Of a stretch of 64,000 bases of DNA, positions 32,400 through 44,900 are shown in pieces. This DNA comes from Sesamum alatum. Lineage: Eukaryota; Streptophyta; Magnoliopsida; Lamiales; Pedaliaceae. The notes under the pieces are model-generated. The model had not been told where the DNA came from, did not search any database, and saw nothing but the letters and a program-made list of their open reading frames with translations. Position numbers and translations under genes: made by a program. Every line of letters begins with the position of its first letter. The stretch's first letter is position 1. The stretch is taken from the NCBI GenBank assembly GCA_034509735.1, contig JACGWO010000002.1, positions 42,983,702 through 43,047,701 on the forward strand, given 5' to 3'.

Positions 32400-35300
32400 G
32401 CCCTTAAGATACCTGAGTACCCTATTGTTAGCTCGGCAATGAGTTCCATCTAGACAACTACTGTATCTAGCAAGTTTCGAGACAGAAAAGGATATATATG
32501 GCCTCGAGCCATTAGCTAAATGTTACAAACCCCAATAATTTGCGAATATCTTAGTTGAGAAACCGACACACGACTTTCATTCTCAAAAGGAGCCACCAAA
32601 GGATTATATGGTGTCTTTGCAATTCTACATTCGTTATAGTCAGATTTCTCAATTATCTTCTCAGCATAATGAGATTTAGAAATAGCTATACCATCAGTTG
32701 ACTGAATCAATTTGATGCCAAGAATTACATTTGCCTCACCCACATTCCCTTCATTTCAAATTTTTCTTTCAAGAACGACTTGGTTTTGGTAATTATTTCT
32801 AAGTCCGATCCCACCAATAGATTATCATCTACATACAGACATTGAATTATACAATTATCTCCTTTAACCTTACAGTAGATACACTTGTCATTATCGTTAA
32901 AATTGAAGCCAAAAAGACAAAATTATTTTGTCAAACTTTTCATGCTATTGTTTGGGTGCTTGTTTTAGTCCATAAAGCGACTTAACAAGTTTACAAACTT
33001 TCAGCTCGTTTTCATGAGTTACAAATTCCTCAGGCTGATCCATATATATTTCCTCTTCGAGTTCACCATACAGGAAAGCAGTTTTAATATCTATTAGTGA
33101 ATTGGAAGGTTATACACTGAAGCAAGTGCAATAAGCAACCAAATAGTAGTGAACCAAGCTACTGCGAAATAAGTATAAAAAATAATCTATTCCTTCCTTT
33201 TGTTTGAATCCCTTAGCCAGCAACCCGGCTTTAAACTTATCTATGGTCCCACCAAACTTCAATTTCTTTTGTAAAATCCACTTACACCCCAAAGGGAGAT
33301 CGACTAATTCTCATGTCCATTACAAACTATGGAGTCCATCTCACTTTTGATAGCTACCTTCCACTGCTTGGCTTCAAATGAAGCCATTGCATCTTTGAAG
33401 GTTATAGGATCGTCCTCGATATTGTAAGTGACAAAATTACTTCCGAAATCCTGATGATTCTAGCTCTCTTACCTCGTCTAAGTTCGTCTAAATCCTCATG
33501 AGTTGGACTCAAACAACTAGGACCAACTCCCACATTTTTCATATTTTCCACATGATCAGGAGTAGAATCGGACGTTAGTGAAGAGAACAGGCAAACCCTA
33601 GCTTCCTTGGGTCTACTTTGAGATATTCCTGATTTCATAAGAAATACGTCTTCTAAGAACGTAGCATCACAGAATTCAACTATTGTGTTAACCTCTATAC
33701 CCCGAATTTTTGATTTAATAACAAAAGAATCGTAGGGCATAGCTTGTTTCTACATAGCCAAGAAACACGACATTAATAATCTTAGGGCATAACTTCTTTC
33801 TCTTGTGTTCAGGGACTAGCACTTTTGCAAGACACCCCCACACACAAAAGTATTTTAGGCTTGGTTTCCTACCTTTCTATAATTCGAAAGGTGTACTTGC
33901 ATTTTGTTTCAGATGGACTCTATTCCAATCCGTATTCAAAGTCTCTCCCCACAAATACTTAAGTTGTCCGAAAGTGATTAACAAACTGTTGATCATGTCC
34001 TTAAATGTTCTACTTTTCTGTTATGCTATTCCATTTTGGGATGGTGAAATGGAGGTGTTTCTTTATGAATAATACCAAAATTCTAGCAATATTCACTAAA
34101 TGCACTTGATTCATATTCTCCTCCCCTATCAGACCTTAGTCTTTTTAAATTTTTTACCAGTTTGGATTTCTGCTTCGTTCTTAAACAAAATAATTTTTTC
34201 TAAGTTTCATCTTTGTTTCCAATGATATAGACATAACAGTACCTATTGCAATCGTCTATAAAGGTGATAAAATATCATTTGTAGTTCCTAGTTAGAATTC
34301 CATTGAACTGACAAATGTCCGCGTGTATTAAATCAAGTATTTCTTAATTCCTATCTACTAAATGATAAGGTTCCTAACTTGTTTAGCTTTTATACATACA
34401 GGACATTTGTGTCTTGTTCAACATTATAACTCAAAATTAAATTAAGATTCATCATACGTTTGATATAACCTAAATTTAAATGGCGTAACCTACTATGCCA
34501 AAAAGTAGATGATTCAACATTCAACGCAATAGAATCAGAAACTGGTGCTTCATTAAAATCAACATGAATTTTAAACAAGGGATCGGCTAAATAGTCTTTG
34601 CCAACAAAACTACCAAATTTTTGAATTACAACTTTATTGAACTTAAAAGTAAGCTCATAACCCTCACTAACTAACATTGAACCACTGACTATGTTTCTTC
34701 AAACAGTGGAACATGGGTGCACCTTCTTCAAAAACAGAATGCACCCTGAAGGAAACTTCAAATCCACGCTTTCTATCCCCAAGTACTTCAAATACTGCAG
34801 TTGTCCATGCTCACTGTTTTTCTATTGATGGTCTGATAAAATATAAAAAGCAATTTATCAGCACAAACATGCACATTTGTCGCGTGTTAATCAACCGATC
34901 AAACGGTTCATAAATAGTTAGAAGTTCGAGTTGTGTAGAGACATACTCTTTAGTTACTCCTAAGGTACTAGTATCGCTAGGACCTCCCACAACCATGTTG
35001 ATATCTGTTTGCCCAGTTTTGGCCTTTTTAGAAGAACAATGTATCTAACCTGCCCACAGTTCTAGCACGATTTGTTTGCTTTTGGTTTCTTTATTTTTAT
35101 GACCTTGCCTTTACCGATAACCTTAGAATTCGCACATATATTATTCACTTTCATTTACCGATAATTAAATTGGCCTGCGGTTGATGTTCAATTGGCATTT
35201 TATCTATTTGATTCCTATGTTCCTCCTCAATACTTATGGCCACCATGAGAACATCTAGAGACAATATCACTTTTCGATTTAAGCGTCATGCCAAAACTTT

Positions 35301-35705
35301 CCCAAAACTTAGGAAATTTGTCAATAATTGACATGATTAGAAATTTCTCTGGAAGATTCATCTCAACATCAGAAATAGCATGCACAAGATTAATTATCTC
35401 ATGAGTATGTTCAGTTATAGACTTTCTCTTGTACCATCTGATACTTCCAGAACTTAGAAACAAAATACTTTTCGAGTTCTCTCTTCAGTATTACATTTTC
35501 TGTCCAACCCATCCCATAAGGATTTTGCAGTGAATGAGTCGGAATAATAGACATCATAGAGCGTATTTGACAATGCTGACAAAATAGCTCCTCGACTTAT
35601 TTGATCATGCTTAGTCCACTGCGTAATCTCAACAATTTTGGGGTCAATATCAACTAGTTCAGGTCTAGTCACTTGAATTACCATCAAAAGTCCCTTCATC
35701 GTCAA
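32400..35705 (-). pseudogene. Copia gag-pol remnants (gag, integrase, reverse transcriptase)
   Basis: In element order (high to low coordinates): a UBN2-type gag at 35705-35227 (WTKHDQISRGAILSAL; KSLWDGLDRK); the gag-pre-integrase region at 34677-34390 (TFWHSRLRHLNLGYIKRM, then CPVCIKAK); integrase core pieces around 34080-34000 (IHKETPPFHHPKME); reverse transcriptase from 33292 downward ([32 protein letters not shown] followed by a stop where Trp is expected; LYVDDNLLVGSDL near 32850-32805); and a later RT segment at 32743-32516. The YVDD active-site box survives, but frameshifts and stops separate the segments, so the element cannot make a functional polyprotein. The RNase H region beyond ~32400 is barely readable. 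Confidence 0.85.
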
Positions 35706-35954
35706 CTAAGCATTCGTTGTTGCCAGCGTATGAAGAATTGACCCAAAAACTTTTTTGGCAGACCGAATAAGTGGACTTTTGGCGTAACAATAGATGCCGT
35801 AGGAATAACAACAGAGACAAATTCAGCAATTTAATTCAAGAAAATTTCAAAAAGTTCACAAAATTTGAAATTTTTAATTTTCCAAAAACCATATTTGAAA
35901 AGCAGTTTCAATTAACAGCTTTTGTTTTTCAATACACTCTAATTTCTTCAAGAT

Positions 35955-36935
35955 TGTTGGAAATAATAATCAAGGCGATGTTTTGAAAATCAAAAATCAC
36001 GATTTTGATATAAAATAAAATAAAAAATCTACAATTTCGTAAAAACCAGTTTGCAAATAAACCATTTAGGAACACAAATTGAAACACAGTTAGATATGTT
36101 GTTTACAAAAATGGAAATGTGAACTTATATGGATAAGATTTGTATCGTAACGACTCTTGTTCAATCGAATCCCATATTATAATCTGTTTGGTTTGAAAAA
36201 ATTAGATGCCCCGTTTCAAGTGCACCGGGTATAGCGTCACTTCTTTCAAAATAAGACAATACATAATTATGACATTGCACTATGTTAGAATTCTCCTCGA
36301 ACAATACTTAGTCACCGAAAAATTTGAGCAAAACCACGAGGGAGAGAGTGAGAAATGTGCAGACATATGTATGTTGTGTAAGTGTTGTCTGAGATGTTTG
36401 TTCTCTTTTGCAGCCAGCTCTTTATATAGTGCCTTCAGCCATTAGTCCAAATTTAAACCAAAGCCGTTATGTTTGAAAAAACTGTCAAAAATGTTTGGTA
36501 ATTGAAAAATGTTTTAAAAAACTGTAAATGAAAAACGTTGAAAAAATTGTCAAATTTAAATTTTATATTAATTCACTTTCTACAAAAAGATAAATACTGA
36601 GATATTCACCCCTACACCCACACTCCTGAGCTGAGCGAACGACCACGGGGTGTGTGGAGTTTCCACAAGTTGACTCTAATATCGAATAACACTTCAAATA
36701 TCAATTGATGTTTGGATTTAATATAAAAAGTCTTTTTTTTTTTCCCAAAAACTTCCGATGTAGGACAAGTTAGGATTAATTTAACTATTACAATCCCATC
36801 TCAATATATATTTACCAAAGCTCATATCAACCCCTCATTTGTTCCGGCGTCGGACACACTATTTTTTATTTATAATTTAATCTTATGATTAACCTTGTGA
36901 TTAAATTAAAATGTTGTTTGATTAACATATTAAAA
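35955..36935 (-). repeat. 5' LTR of copia element (right end lost)
   Basis: Opens with the same TGTTGGAAATAATAATCAAG as the other LTR and is collinear with it to ATTAACATATTAAAATG. The last ~14 bases seen in the left LTR (GCCAATTACAACA) are replaced by unrelated sequence. It retains an extra ~330 bp (about 36316-36644). Confidence 0.8.
36417..36429 (-). promoter_or_regulatory. Putative TATA box in the retained 5' LTR
   Basis: The minus strand reads CACTATATAAAGAGC here, the expected orientation for transcription of the minus-strand element, inside the segment that the other LTR has lost. Confidence 0.5.
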
Positions 36936-37425
36936 TGAAGAAGTGGGAATTGGCATCTAGCAGACGCAGAAAACAATGGAGATGAGTAAGCGGGAAAGAG
37001 GGTGGTGGCAACAAGTGGAACGATGATGGCATTGGGAAATGGAGGAAGAGTGGGAGATGAGTGCGTAACGTAACGTAACAGTGGGTTGACTGAGTAGGAG
37101 GATGAGGGGTCAATAATTAGTCGGCGGCGGCGGCAACACAACAGTCACTTTCTTGCAGTCGTAGGTTGTGTTGATCTGCTGAAAAAATTAAGGATCATAT
37201 CAACACAGAGTTACAGGTTGGTTGGTTGATCCTCATCTCATTTCCACTTTTTTTTATTTTCCACCCACTTTCGTATGTTTCCATCAACGTGTCGCTATTC
37301 TTGCATCCCGACGTGTCGCCACTTTCTCTCCTCTTTCTTTCCCTCTTCTCCACTCACTATTAAGCTTCAGAACTTCACCAGCCCATCAAAGCTCTTCTTG
37401 TCAGCACCTCCTTACACTCTCAAGT

Positions 37426-37480
<55 letters not shown>

Positions 37481-38002
37481 TTTTTTTTATTTGTGATGAA
37501 TTTTGTGGATGATGAGGAATGCGGGGACAGTTGTTTATGCTTTCTGAAGAATTCTTGGTTAATGCATGAACGAGAAATTAAGGGTAGAAAGTGATTAGAT
37601 TGATTAGGAATCCTTTCTGAGGACATTACTTTCAATTTCATTCATTCTCTTTAATCGTACATCAATCACAACGATACGTGAATTGGGCTTGCTATATAAT
37701 TAGTGCAAATCCAATTTGATATAGAATTTTCCCAATCGAAGACCAATTTACATGATTAGTGGGTAAGAAAACATTTTCTTTTCTCTTATGTAAGTGAGGA
37801 AAGAAGGAAGTTAAACCTTAGATACCTTTGGATGAATAGAGCTTCAGCAGTACTTTATCAACTACACAGTCATTGCTTCTCTTTGTCCTTTGATCACTGT
37901 TAATTAACTAATCTGATTTGATTGGATTAGCATAAATTGTGCAACGTTTGACATTTCAGTTGTCCAAAGTCTTGTATTTCTTGTGACTTATGCAATCAAC
38001 AG
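36936..38002 (+). promoter_or_regulatory. Upstream and leader region of the membrane/coiled-coil gene
   Basis: Contains the presumed promoter, a CT microsatellite at 37429-37476 and a likely 5' leader intron ending at CAACAG (38002). Minus-strand frames at 36866-37141 are Ser/Pro/Phe-rich and not convincing. Confidence 0.4.
37429..37476. repeat. (CT)24 microsatellite
   Basis: Twenty-four uninterrupted CT units, a common leader/promoter feature in plants, about 580 bp before the start codon of the next gene. Confidence 0.95.
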
Positions 38003-38041
38003 ATGGTTTTGGAGGGAAATGCTGTGGTAGCAGCGTCGTAA
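38003..38041 (+). promoter_or_regulatory. Short upstream ORF before the membrane/coiled-coil gene
   Basis: ATG GTT TTG ... TCG TAA encodes 12 residues (MVLEGNAVVAAS) and stops 13 bases before the main start at 38055. It immediately follows a plausible splice acceptor, so it is likely present in the mature leader. Effect on translation is inference. Confidence 0.4.
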
Positions 38042-38054
38042 CGTTCTGGATCTC

Positions 38055-39393
38055 ATGGCCCCGTTGCTTGAATTATTGTTGTTGGTAGTGGGACTGATGG
38101 TGAGGCCTTTCTTGCTTGTTAGGCTATCCTTTCAATTCGGTCTGCGAAGCGTTTGTTTTGTCGTCCAGACCTGGATAGAGATGCTGAGAACTGTTGTATA
38201 TCTTCATTTGGTTATATTCTGGCGACTAACGGTCTTGACGATGGCCGTGTTATCCCTCCCCGTACGAGCCTTTGCTGCATTGTATCGACAAAGAATGGTA
38301 ATTTACTTCAAATTTGTCATGTTTCAACACACGCCCGTTTCTTGAGATTTAGGCCTATTGATTGATACATAGTATTAGGATTACTAATGTTAGAACAGCC
38401 GATATGCAGCTGGAGACGCAAGTCCATAGAATGAAAACCGAATTGGAGTATACCTTCTGGGATCGGAAGGAGCTAAAGGAACGACTCCAGACAGCCATCC
38501 GAGAACGTAAAATGATGGAGGTGATGCTGATGGAACTTGAAGGCGAACATGATGAGGCCATCGTCAAAATTGAGCTGTTACTTGAGGAGGTATAACTATC
38601 AACCTGCACATGTTCATGACAATCCATGTTGCATATTTTGGCTGTCTGAATCTTACAATGCTAAGAGATTCATGTTGTTCTTACTCTATGGAACAGCAAG
38701 AACGGAAACGTTTCAGGCAGTTTAATAGTCTTTTCTCATTTGTTGTATCAGCTACAATTGTAATTCTATTCATTCCCACAGGTTCAGGATTTGAAGGATG
38801 AAATCAGAAGGTTAAAGGAGGTCCAGGGGAAAGCATCCTGGGACAACAGAGGCCAAGCAGACACGGGGAACGCCTCTAGCATTAAAAACAGCGATCATTT
38901 TAGGACATCCTTGTGTAGTTCTGGCCATCATGACAAAGAGACAGAGGATGCAATGCACGATCTCTTAAAATCAGGATCCGAACCTCAAGAACCTACTCGG
39001 CCTAACACTACTGATATAAACTTGAACAATCTAGTAAAACATGACATTTTGTCCAAACAGAGGGAGGTTGCTTTGTCTAGAAGCCTTTTCAGTGCAGTGT
39101 TGTCACTCATAGTCGGGATCATCGTGTGGGAAGCTGAAGATCCATGCATTCCTCTCGTTGTGGCTCTCTTTACGGTTGTCAGCATGTCGTTGATGAGCGT
39201 GGTCCGATTCTTCTCGACCATCAAACACAAACCTGCATCCGATGCAGTTGCTCTCTTGAGCTTCAACTGGTTTATACTCGGTACGTTAGCGTATCCAACG
39301 TTGCCGGGAGTTGCTCGTCTGCTGGCTCCCTTCGTTTCGAATCTGCTCGAACGAACATTTAAGGGATGGTTGATTAGCTCTAGTTCTATGTGA
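38055..39393 (+). CDS. Plant membrane/coiled-coil protein of unknown function, three exons
   Basis: Model: exons 38055-38297, 38410-38589 and 38782-39393, all phase 0 with GT-AG introns, 344 aa. Residues ~3-75 are strongly hydrophobic (membrane-associated). Residues ~82-165 form a charged coiled coil (motifs WDRKELKERLQTAIRERKMM and GEHDEAIVKIELLLEE). A polar linker follows, and then a C-terminal membrane part with helices at about 242-257, 262-282 and 296-314. I recognise the coiled-coil motif as belonging to a conserved but uncharacterised plant protein family and cannot assign a biochemical role. The exon 2 boundary was chosen at GATATGCAG because it joins RQRM to LETQVHRMK in frame; nearby AGs at 38389 and 38399 are alternatives. 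Possible organelle or ER membrane location is not shown. Confidence 0.8.
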
Positions 39394-39684
39394 TGTTTTT
39401 GGTTTTTGCAGGGTTTGATTTCTGCAGATGTAGTGTTGGTATACTCTTTTAGGACATGTACTGTACATAATGTGGATCATGTTGCTCTTGCCTCTTTTCA
39501 TTTTAGTGGTCTCATAGCTCTCAATTTGACTACCTTTTGTACTTTTAATTATGCAGGAGCGAATTTTTTTTTATTTAAATCAGGTTTGATTATATTCAAT
39601 TAATTACATAATAATTTATTTTATATTTATTATATAACTAATTCTTTTAAACTTTGTACGGATTATATGTCTAAGTATAATATA

Positions 39685-41041
39685 GCCCAAATTGCATATT
39701 ATCCCTTATATTTTGAAAATTCAGCTGAAAACCCCTCGTGTTTTAAAAATAAGCAAAAAACCTCCCCTATTTTGTAAAGCTCTGCACACGTGTCCCTCGC
39801 CGTTAGTCAAAGCTAACGGCATTAATTTTTTCGTTAAAAGACCGTTATACCCCTATTATTATGTATTATGTCTTTTTTTAATGACCGTTGATTTTTTGGG
39901 TTGGATTTAAGCCGTAGGATCTAATCAATTCATCTCAACCGTTGAATTTTAAATTTATAAAAGATCAATGGTCCAAATTTAATAATTCTTTTATATATAT
40001 TATATTATAAATTATAAAATAAATTATTTAAAAAAATATTTATTAAAAATCAAACCCCAAACACCACCCACCAAGCACCCCTCCCCACCCCCCCCCCAAC
40101 CCCCTGTCACAGCCCGCCGCAGAGGGGTGACGGCGATGGCGACGTCGCCAAGGTCGTCCCCAACCTGGGCGCCGCGACCGCCGTCGTGGCGCACAGGTTC
40201 ATTGCGGTGACCGCAAACTCGGGCTCCGCGATCGTCGTTGCGGTCGCCCATGGGTGTATTGGCGGTCGCCCATGGGTTTCTGGGCGACGGCGCTGGCTAC
40301 CGTCGCCCAGATTTTCTGTATATATATTTTTTAATTTTTTAAAAAATTTATTTTATTTAAATATTAAATAAATTTATTTATATATAAAAAAATTATTAAG
40401 TATATTTAATCTAAATAATAATTTCAATTAATTAATAATATATAATTATTAATATTTATATTCATAAAAATAATTAAAATATGGTTAAAATACATATAAT
40501 GACTTTTTAATTTAAATATTATTTTTCATTTACATATAATTTTTTGATATTTTAATTTGATATAATGTATTAAAATAAATTTTAAACTAAATAATAATTT
40601 AATTTAGTTATTAATATATAATTGTATAATTAGATTTTTTTTATTTATATATATCTAAAAAAGTAAATTTTAGTGTATTACTTTTTATATTTGTGATCTT
40701 TTAATTTAAAATTTAACTTTTAAAACATATTAAAATTTTATATATATTTTTGTATATGAAAAAAGAAGTCAAAACAAGTAAAAAAAAAAAAGTCCAAAAC
40801 AAATATATACTCACTCAAGGGCATTTTAATCATAAAACAATGAAAAAAACGTGCAGGAACAAGAAAAATTTCTCCCAGAAGCATCAAGGGCGCGTGTCCT
40901 ACACCTTCTGTCAGTTTATGATGGAATGGAGATTTCATGCTTAGTTAAACAAAACACGGGCAATTTTTTGCTTATTTTCAAAATACATGGGGGTTTTCAA
41001 CATTTAGGGGAAAACGTAAGGGGATAAAATGGAGTTTGGCC
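39685..41041. mobile_element. Non-autonomous MULE with GC-rich core, copy 2
   Basis: Ends GCCCAAATTGCATATTATCC and, reversed, GGCCAAACTCCATTTTATCC. Exact 9-bp duplication TATAATATA at 39676-39684 and 41042-41050. Subterminal repeats of ~180 bp match the 3716-5016 element. The GC-rich core at about 40040-40320 (GGTCGCCCATGGG twice) is homologous to, but about twice as long as, the core of that copy and lies in the opposite orientation. The minus-strand frame through the core (40024-40251) is Gly/Arg-rich and probably not a real protein. Confidence 0.8.
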
Positions 41042-41050
41042 TATAATATA

Positions 41051-41908
41051 TTTACTCTATTAGTTTGAATTTTAACAAATTTAATCCAACAAGAAATGTT
41101 TCTGCAAGGAAATAATGAATCTTCTTTTCTTTTATAGAAATAGTAATCATGATTACGTCATGTTTAATAAATTAAGTAATTGAGCAATGTATATGTTTGA
41201 TTAACATGTCAATATAACATAAAATCAAGAAATAAATTATAAACTCATATAAAATGGGTCGAATACCAACATATCCAATACTCAATTTATATTTTTTTAA
41301 TTATAATTATAATTTTACTCTAGTAATGTAAAATGTGCATTATGAAATTGTTACATAATGTCTTTTAACGTAGTCGTGTTAGTTAATTATTTAATGACTT
41401 TTTTTTATAGAAACGATGATTACATAATCTACAATTACATTAATGTCAATAAACTGATAAATATATCAATTGGTAAACTCATAATACAATAAACTCACAT
41501 TGAATGAAATAAATACTCACACGTCTGATGTGACTTGAACCCATGACCTCAAACTTATTCACAGGACCTCAACCTCAACTAATAGACTAAAACATAATTG
41601 GTAAATTTTGATGACTTAAACATCAAACTCTTTAGCAATGAATGCAAATGTTAAGAATTAATTAACACTAGAATGAAGAAATTATTTGTCAATTATTGTA
41701 ATGTGGTTAATTTGCAAAATTTGAAAATCAAGGGACCTAAGAACAAATTTATGTTTGGTCTCAATGCTGAACCGGCCGGTTCAAGCAATTCTTTCTGCTT
41801 CACCCAAACCGGTCGTCTCTAAAACCTCTCTCAACTTTGCTCTTTGAGCCCTAAAACCCAGCTTTCACTCTGATTCTTGAATCTTGAGACGGAAAAGTAG
41901 TGTAGGAG
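41051..41908 (+). promoter_or_regulatory. LAS1 upstream region
   Basis: AT-rich DNA with a reversed SINE-like copy at 41395-41600. The last ~150 bases (GAACCGGCCGGTTC near 41770, then a C/T-rich leader) are probably the promoter and leader of the LAS1 gene. Confidence 0.4.
41395..41600 (-). repeat. SINE-like tRNA-derived fragment, reverse orientation
   Basis: On the minus strand: GTCTATTAGTTGAGGTTGAG, then GGTCATGGGTTCAAGTC (box-B-like) and CAGACGTGTGAGTATTTAT. The latter matches the tail order of the copy at 56590-56775. Confidence 0.5.
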
Positions 41909-44900
41909 ATGGAGTGGCTAGGGTTTATGGGACCCGTGCCTGACGGCGTCGTAGAAGAGAATTCCCACAGCTTCAAGCTGGTGCCATGGATGAGCTGGGA
42001 TGAGTGGAAGTTTGTGAGGGAGTCCCTTTTCTCTTCCTCCCCCGATTCCGTTGCTTCTGCGCTCCAAAGGGTAAGATTTTGATTTGATATGGAAAAAGAA
42101 TCCTTTCTTTTTGTTCTCGTACCTTTGTGTTTATCTTGCAAAGTTTTTAGCTCTTTCTTCCGATGGTACGTTTGTAGATATCGACGTGGAGGAGCAGAGG
42201 TTGCACAGCCGTAGCGATTGAAGTTACTGCCTCCATTGTCGAAATTCAGCAGAAAGATCCTTTCTTTAGGTTGTTCTTGTAGTGGAAAAGCATTTTTTCG
42301 ATTGTGTGATGTTGTGATCCTGTAGAGAACATTAACCAATTCATTGCAATTGGGGGGTAAATATATGCTTCTCTGGGGAATTATTGTCTTCTTTTGGTTG
42401 GCCGGTGTTGGATTTTTACGCCTTTTCTTATTGGGATTCAGTAAAAGATTTCGTTTTTCAGGCTCAAAGTTCAGGAAAAGTGATATATTTTAAGTTGATT
42501 ACTTGATGTCTCCTTTCCTGATTCTTTTTTGTATTTGAAGCTCCACAGAAAAAATGGTTTTGTTTCTATAAGCTTTTTAGTTTCCTGGAATAAGGCCAGC
42601 TATGTTACGCATTTATGTAGATATATTGTGTTGTAACTGACATATTTTACGTATGGTGTGCATTCAATTAGAAGACAAGGAGGAGGCCTTGCTGGGATAT
42701 AACTCGGATATAAGTAATAAAATGCATGCACTTTTGGTTTTGTATGTGCTTATTTTTAATATTCTTGTGTTGATTGTAGAAATGACTTGAATGAAAGTGC
42801 TTCACAGTCTGAGGAAATGCTGGCCATGCTCTATTGCATGGCGATTATGAGGTAACAGTTCGTTTCTAACTTTTTCCTGATTATTGGTTAGTCTATTGGG
42901 TTTTTGTGTATCCAGTTGAATGTTTCTCCTTTGTTCTACTTTTCCTTTTTGCTTCCTGAAGGCTTGTAAATTGTGTGGTTGAGAAGAACCGGAAGAAAAA
43001 TGAAATTTCAATAGGCGAAGCAGCTGATGCCATTGGCATTCCAAGAATGCTCATTGATATTCGTCATGGTGACTATCTCTGAATATTGTTCTGCTCTGAA
43101 CTGGACTATCAATTATTTCTCTTTAACTTTTTCTACCGATGAAATTGCCTCTTACATGTTCGTATAATTTTTTATGTTCTCGTAGCTTGAACTTTTACTT
43201 GGTGTTTGAATATTTGTAGAGGGTTCTCACCGTGATCTTCCTTCTCTTCAACTGGTTCGTCTTGCATCGAAAAAGGTAATTTTCAGTTTAGATGTTCTCG
43301 TTGGTTGTGTCATATTATATCCTGAAATTGCTTTCTTGCACTTTGAACTAATGGTAGAATGTGATATGCTACCTGTTTTAATACTAAAAACCCATGCGTT
43401 TATTGTGCAATAATCAGCTTCTCTGGGTTAATAAATGCTTTGTTGCTTTTATATTTGGAAATCCTTTATGTGAGGTCAAAAGATTTGTCTGTAACTAGAA
43501 GCAATCGGGGAGATCTTCATAAATTAATTCTTTATTCAATCTCATCAATGAAATACACCTGCATTAAGTAATACCACAAATTTTTGAACTGTGGTGGAAA
43601 CACATTTGGCGAAGAAATGGCTTTATAAAATCTTTTTGTCTTATTGAAAGAATAATGCTCTTATTCCTTTATTATTTCATACATGTTGCAAATATAATCT
43701 ACTTAATTTTCTGAGAAAGCTCAACCCGTTTAATATGGAGGCCAGGAAACTATCATTCTGGAATGGTGACAAAGAAACGAGGAAGGAAACTTGCTCAATC
43801 ACGTGTCTACGTATTTCTTCTATTCTACTTGATTTAGAAAGAAGAAATAAAAGAGAGAGAGAGAGAGAGAGAGAGTTTATTGGACATCAATGTAAACTTG
43901 CCTTTTGGAGAAGAGATTACATTGGCAGTTCGGCTGTTTATTGAGTTTATGCATTCATTATATCTTTACAAAAGTACTGCTGTACAATTTCATACAGCAT
44001 TGCCTTGAATCTTTGCTAATTATACAGGCACTTGATTGGTTGGTATCATATTACTGGATACCTCAAGAAGAGGCAATTCCTAGTCAAAACAACCAAGCTG
44101 CTAAGCTCAGGAAAGAAATCAAGCACAGACTACGTGAAGTTGCGCTTTGTCTGAAAGCAAAACAAATAGCAAAATCTAGTTCTTCACATATCAAGGGAAA
44201 ACGTGAGTCTGTTTTGTGCTTTGTTTTGTTGAATTCCAATGCTTTTGCCATAAGTAGATAATCCACTTTGGATCATCAGTGCACCCTGTACCAGTGGGGC
44301 AGCCCAGTTGTTAGTTGTTATAACAGCTTGCATCTGTGCAATAATTTTTTCTTCAAATTAACATCAAACCATGTCTAGGTTGCTCCCAATTATCCTCTGA
44401 ATGTATAGAGTGACAATTTATAAGGTGTTCGTTTCATTTTATTTGCTGCAGGTGTTAGACAAACGGAACACCTATATGGACGTAACAAGCTTCTATTTCT
44501 TATGGCTGGGAAGACATCACATTCTACTAACCTTGCAGGTTAGTTTTCAGATTGAATAATTTAAGCAAAGATTACCATGTTAGATATTTAGCAACTTGGT
44601 AATCAATTAGAAATAAAGCTCCTATATTCATACTGAATTTTACCCTGCTCACCAAGATCTGTTTTTTCCGTAATGCTTGCAATGCCCGTACGTTTCAGGT
44701 TCTAAGAAGCAGCTTGCCAAATCATTGAAAAACATCCTTCGGTTGTATTCTTCACTTTCTCCAGAAGTAGTCAATGTTCTCTTGGAATACTTGTTGAGTG
44801 CATTAGGCTCATCCAACTTAGCAGAGCACCTGGAGGATTCGCAAATTGTCCATGGCAATGAAAATAAGCAAACTGCACTTGATGACTGGAAATCTGTCGT

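Larger units (their letters stand above)
31057..36935 (-). mobile_element. Decayed Ty1/copia LTR retrotransposon
   Basis: Two related direct repeats bound an internal region with copia gag-pol remnants on the minus strand. The left repeat opens TGTTGGAAATAATAATCAAG and closes ...TTACAACA, giving the TG...CA and TGTTG/CAACA ends of an LTR. A purine tract (GTTGGGGGAT on the minus strand) lies immediately next to it, in the polypurine-tract position for a minus-strand element. All coding regions are broken. The far right end of the second LTR is missing, so no target duplication could be tested. Confidence 0.85.

Noticed and set aside
36866..37141. Minus-strand frame of 91 residues beginning MCCRRRR
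   Set aside because: Overlaps the LTR end and the promoter region of the plus-strand gene, with an alternative overlapping frame and no domain.
40024..40251. 75-residue Gly/Arg-rich minus-strand frame
   Set aside because: It is the GC-rich core of a non-autonomous MULE; the homologous core in the other copy does not preserve the frame.
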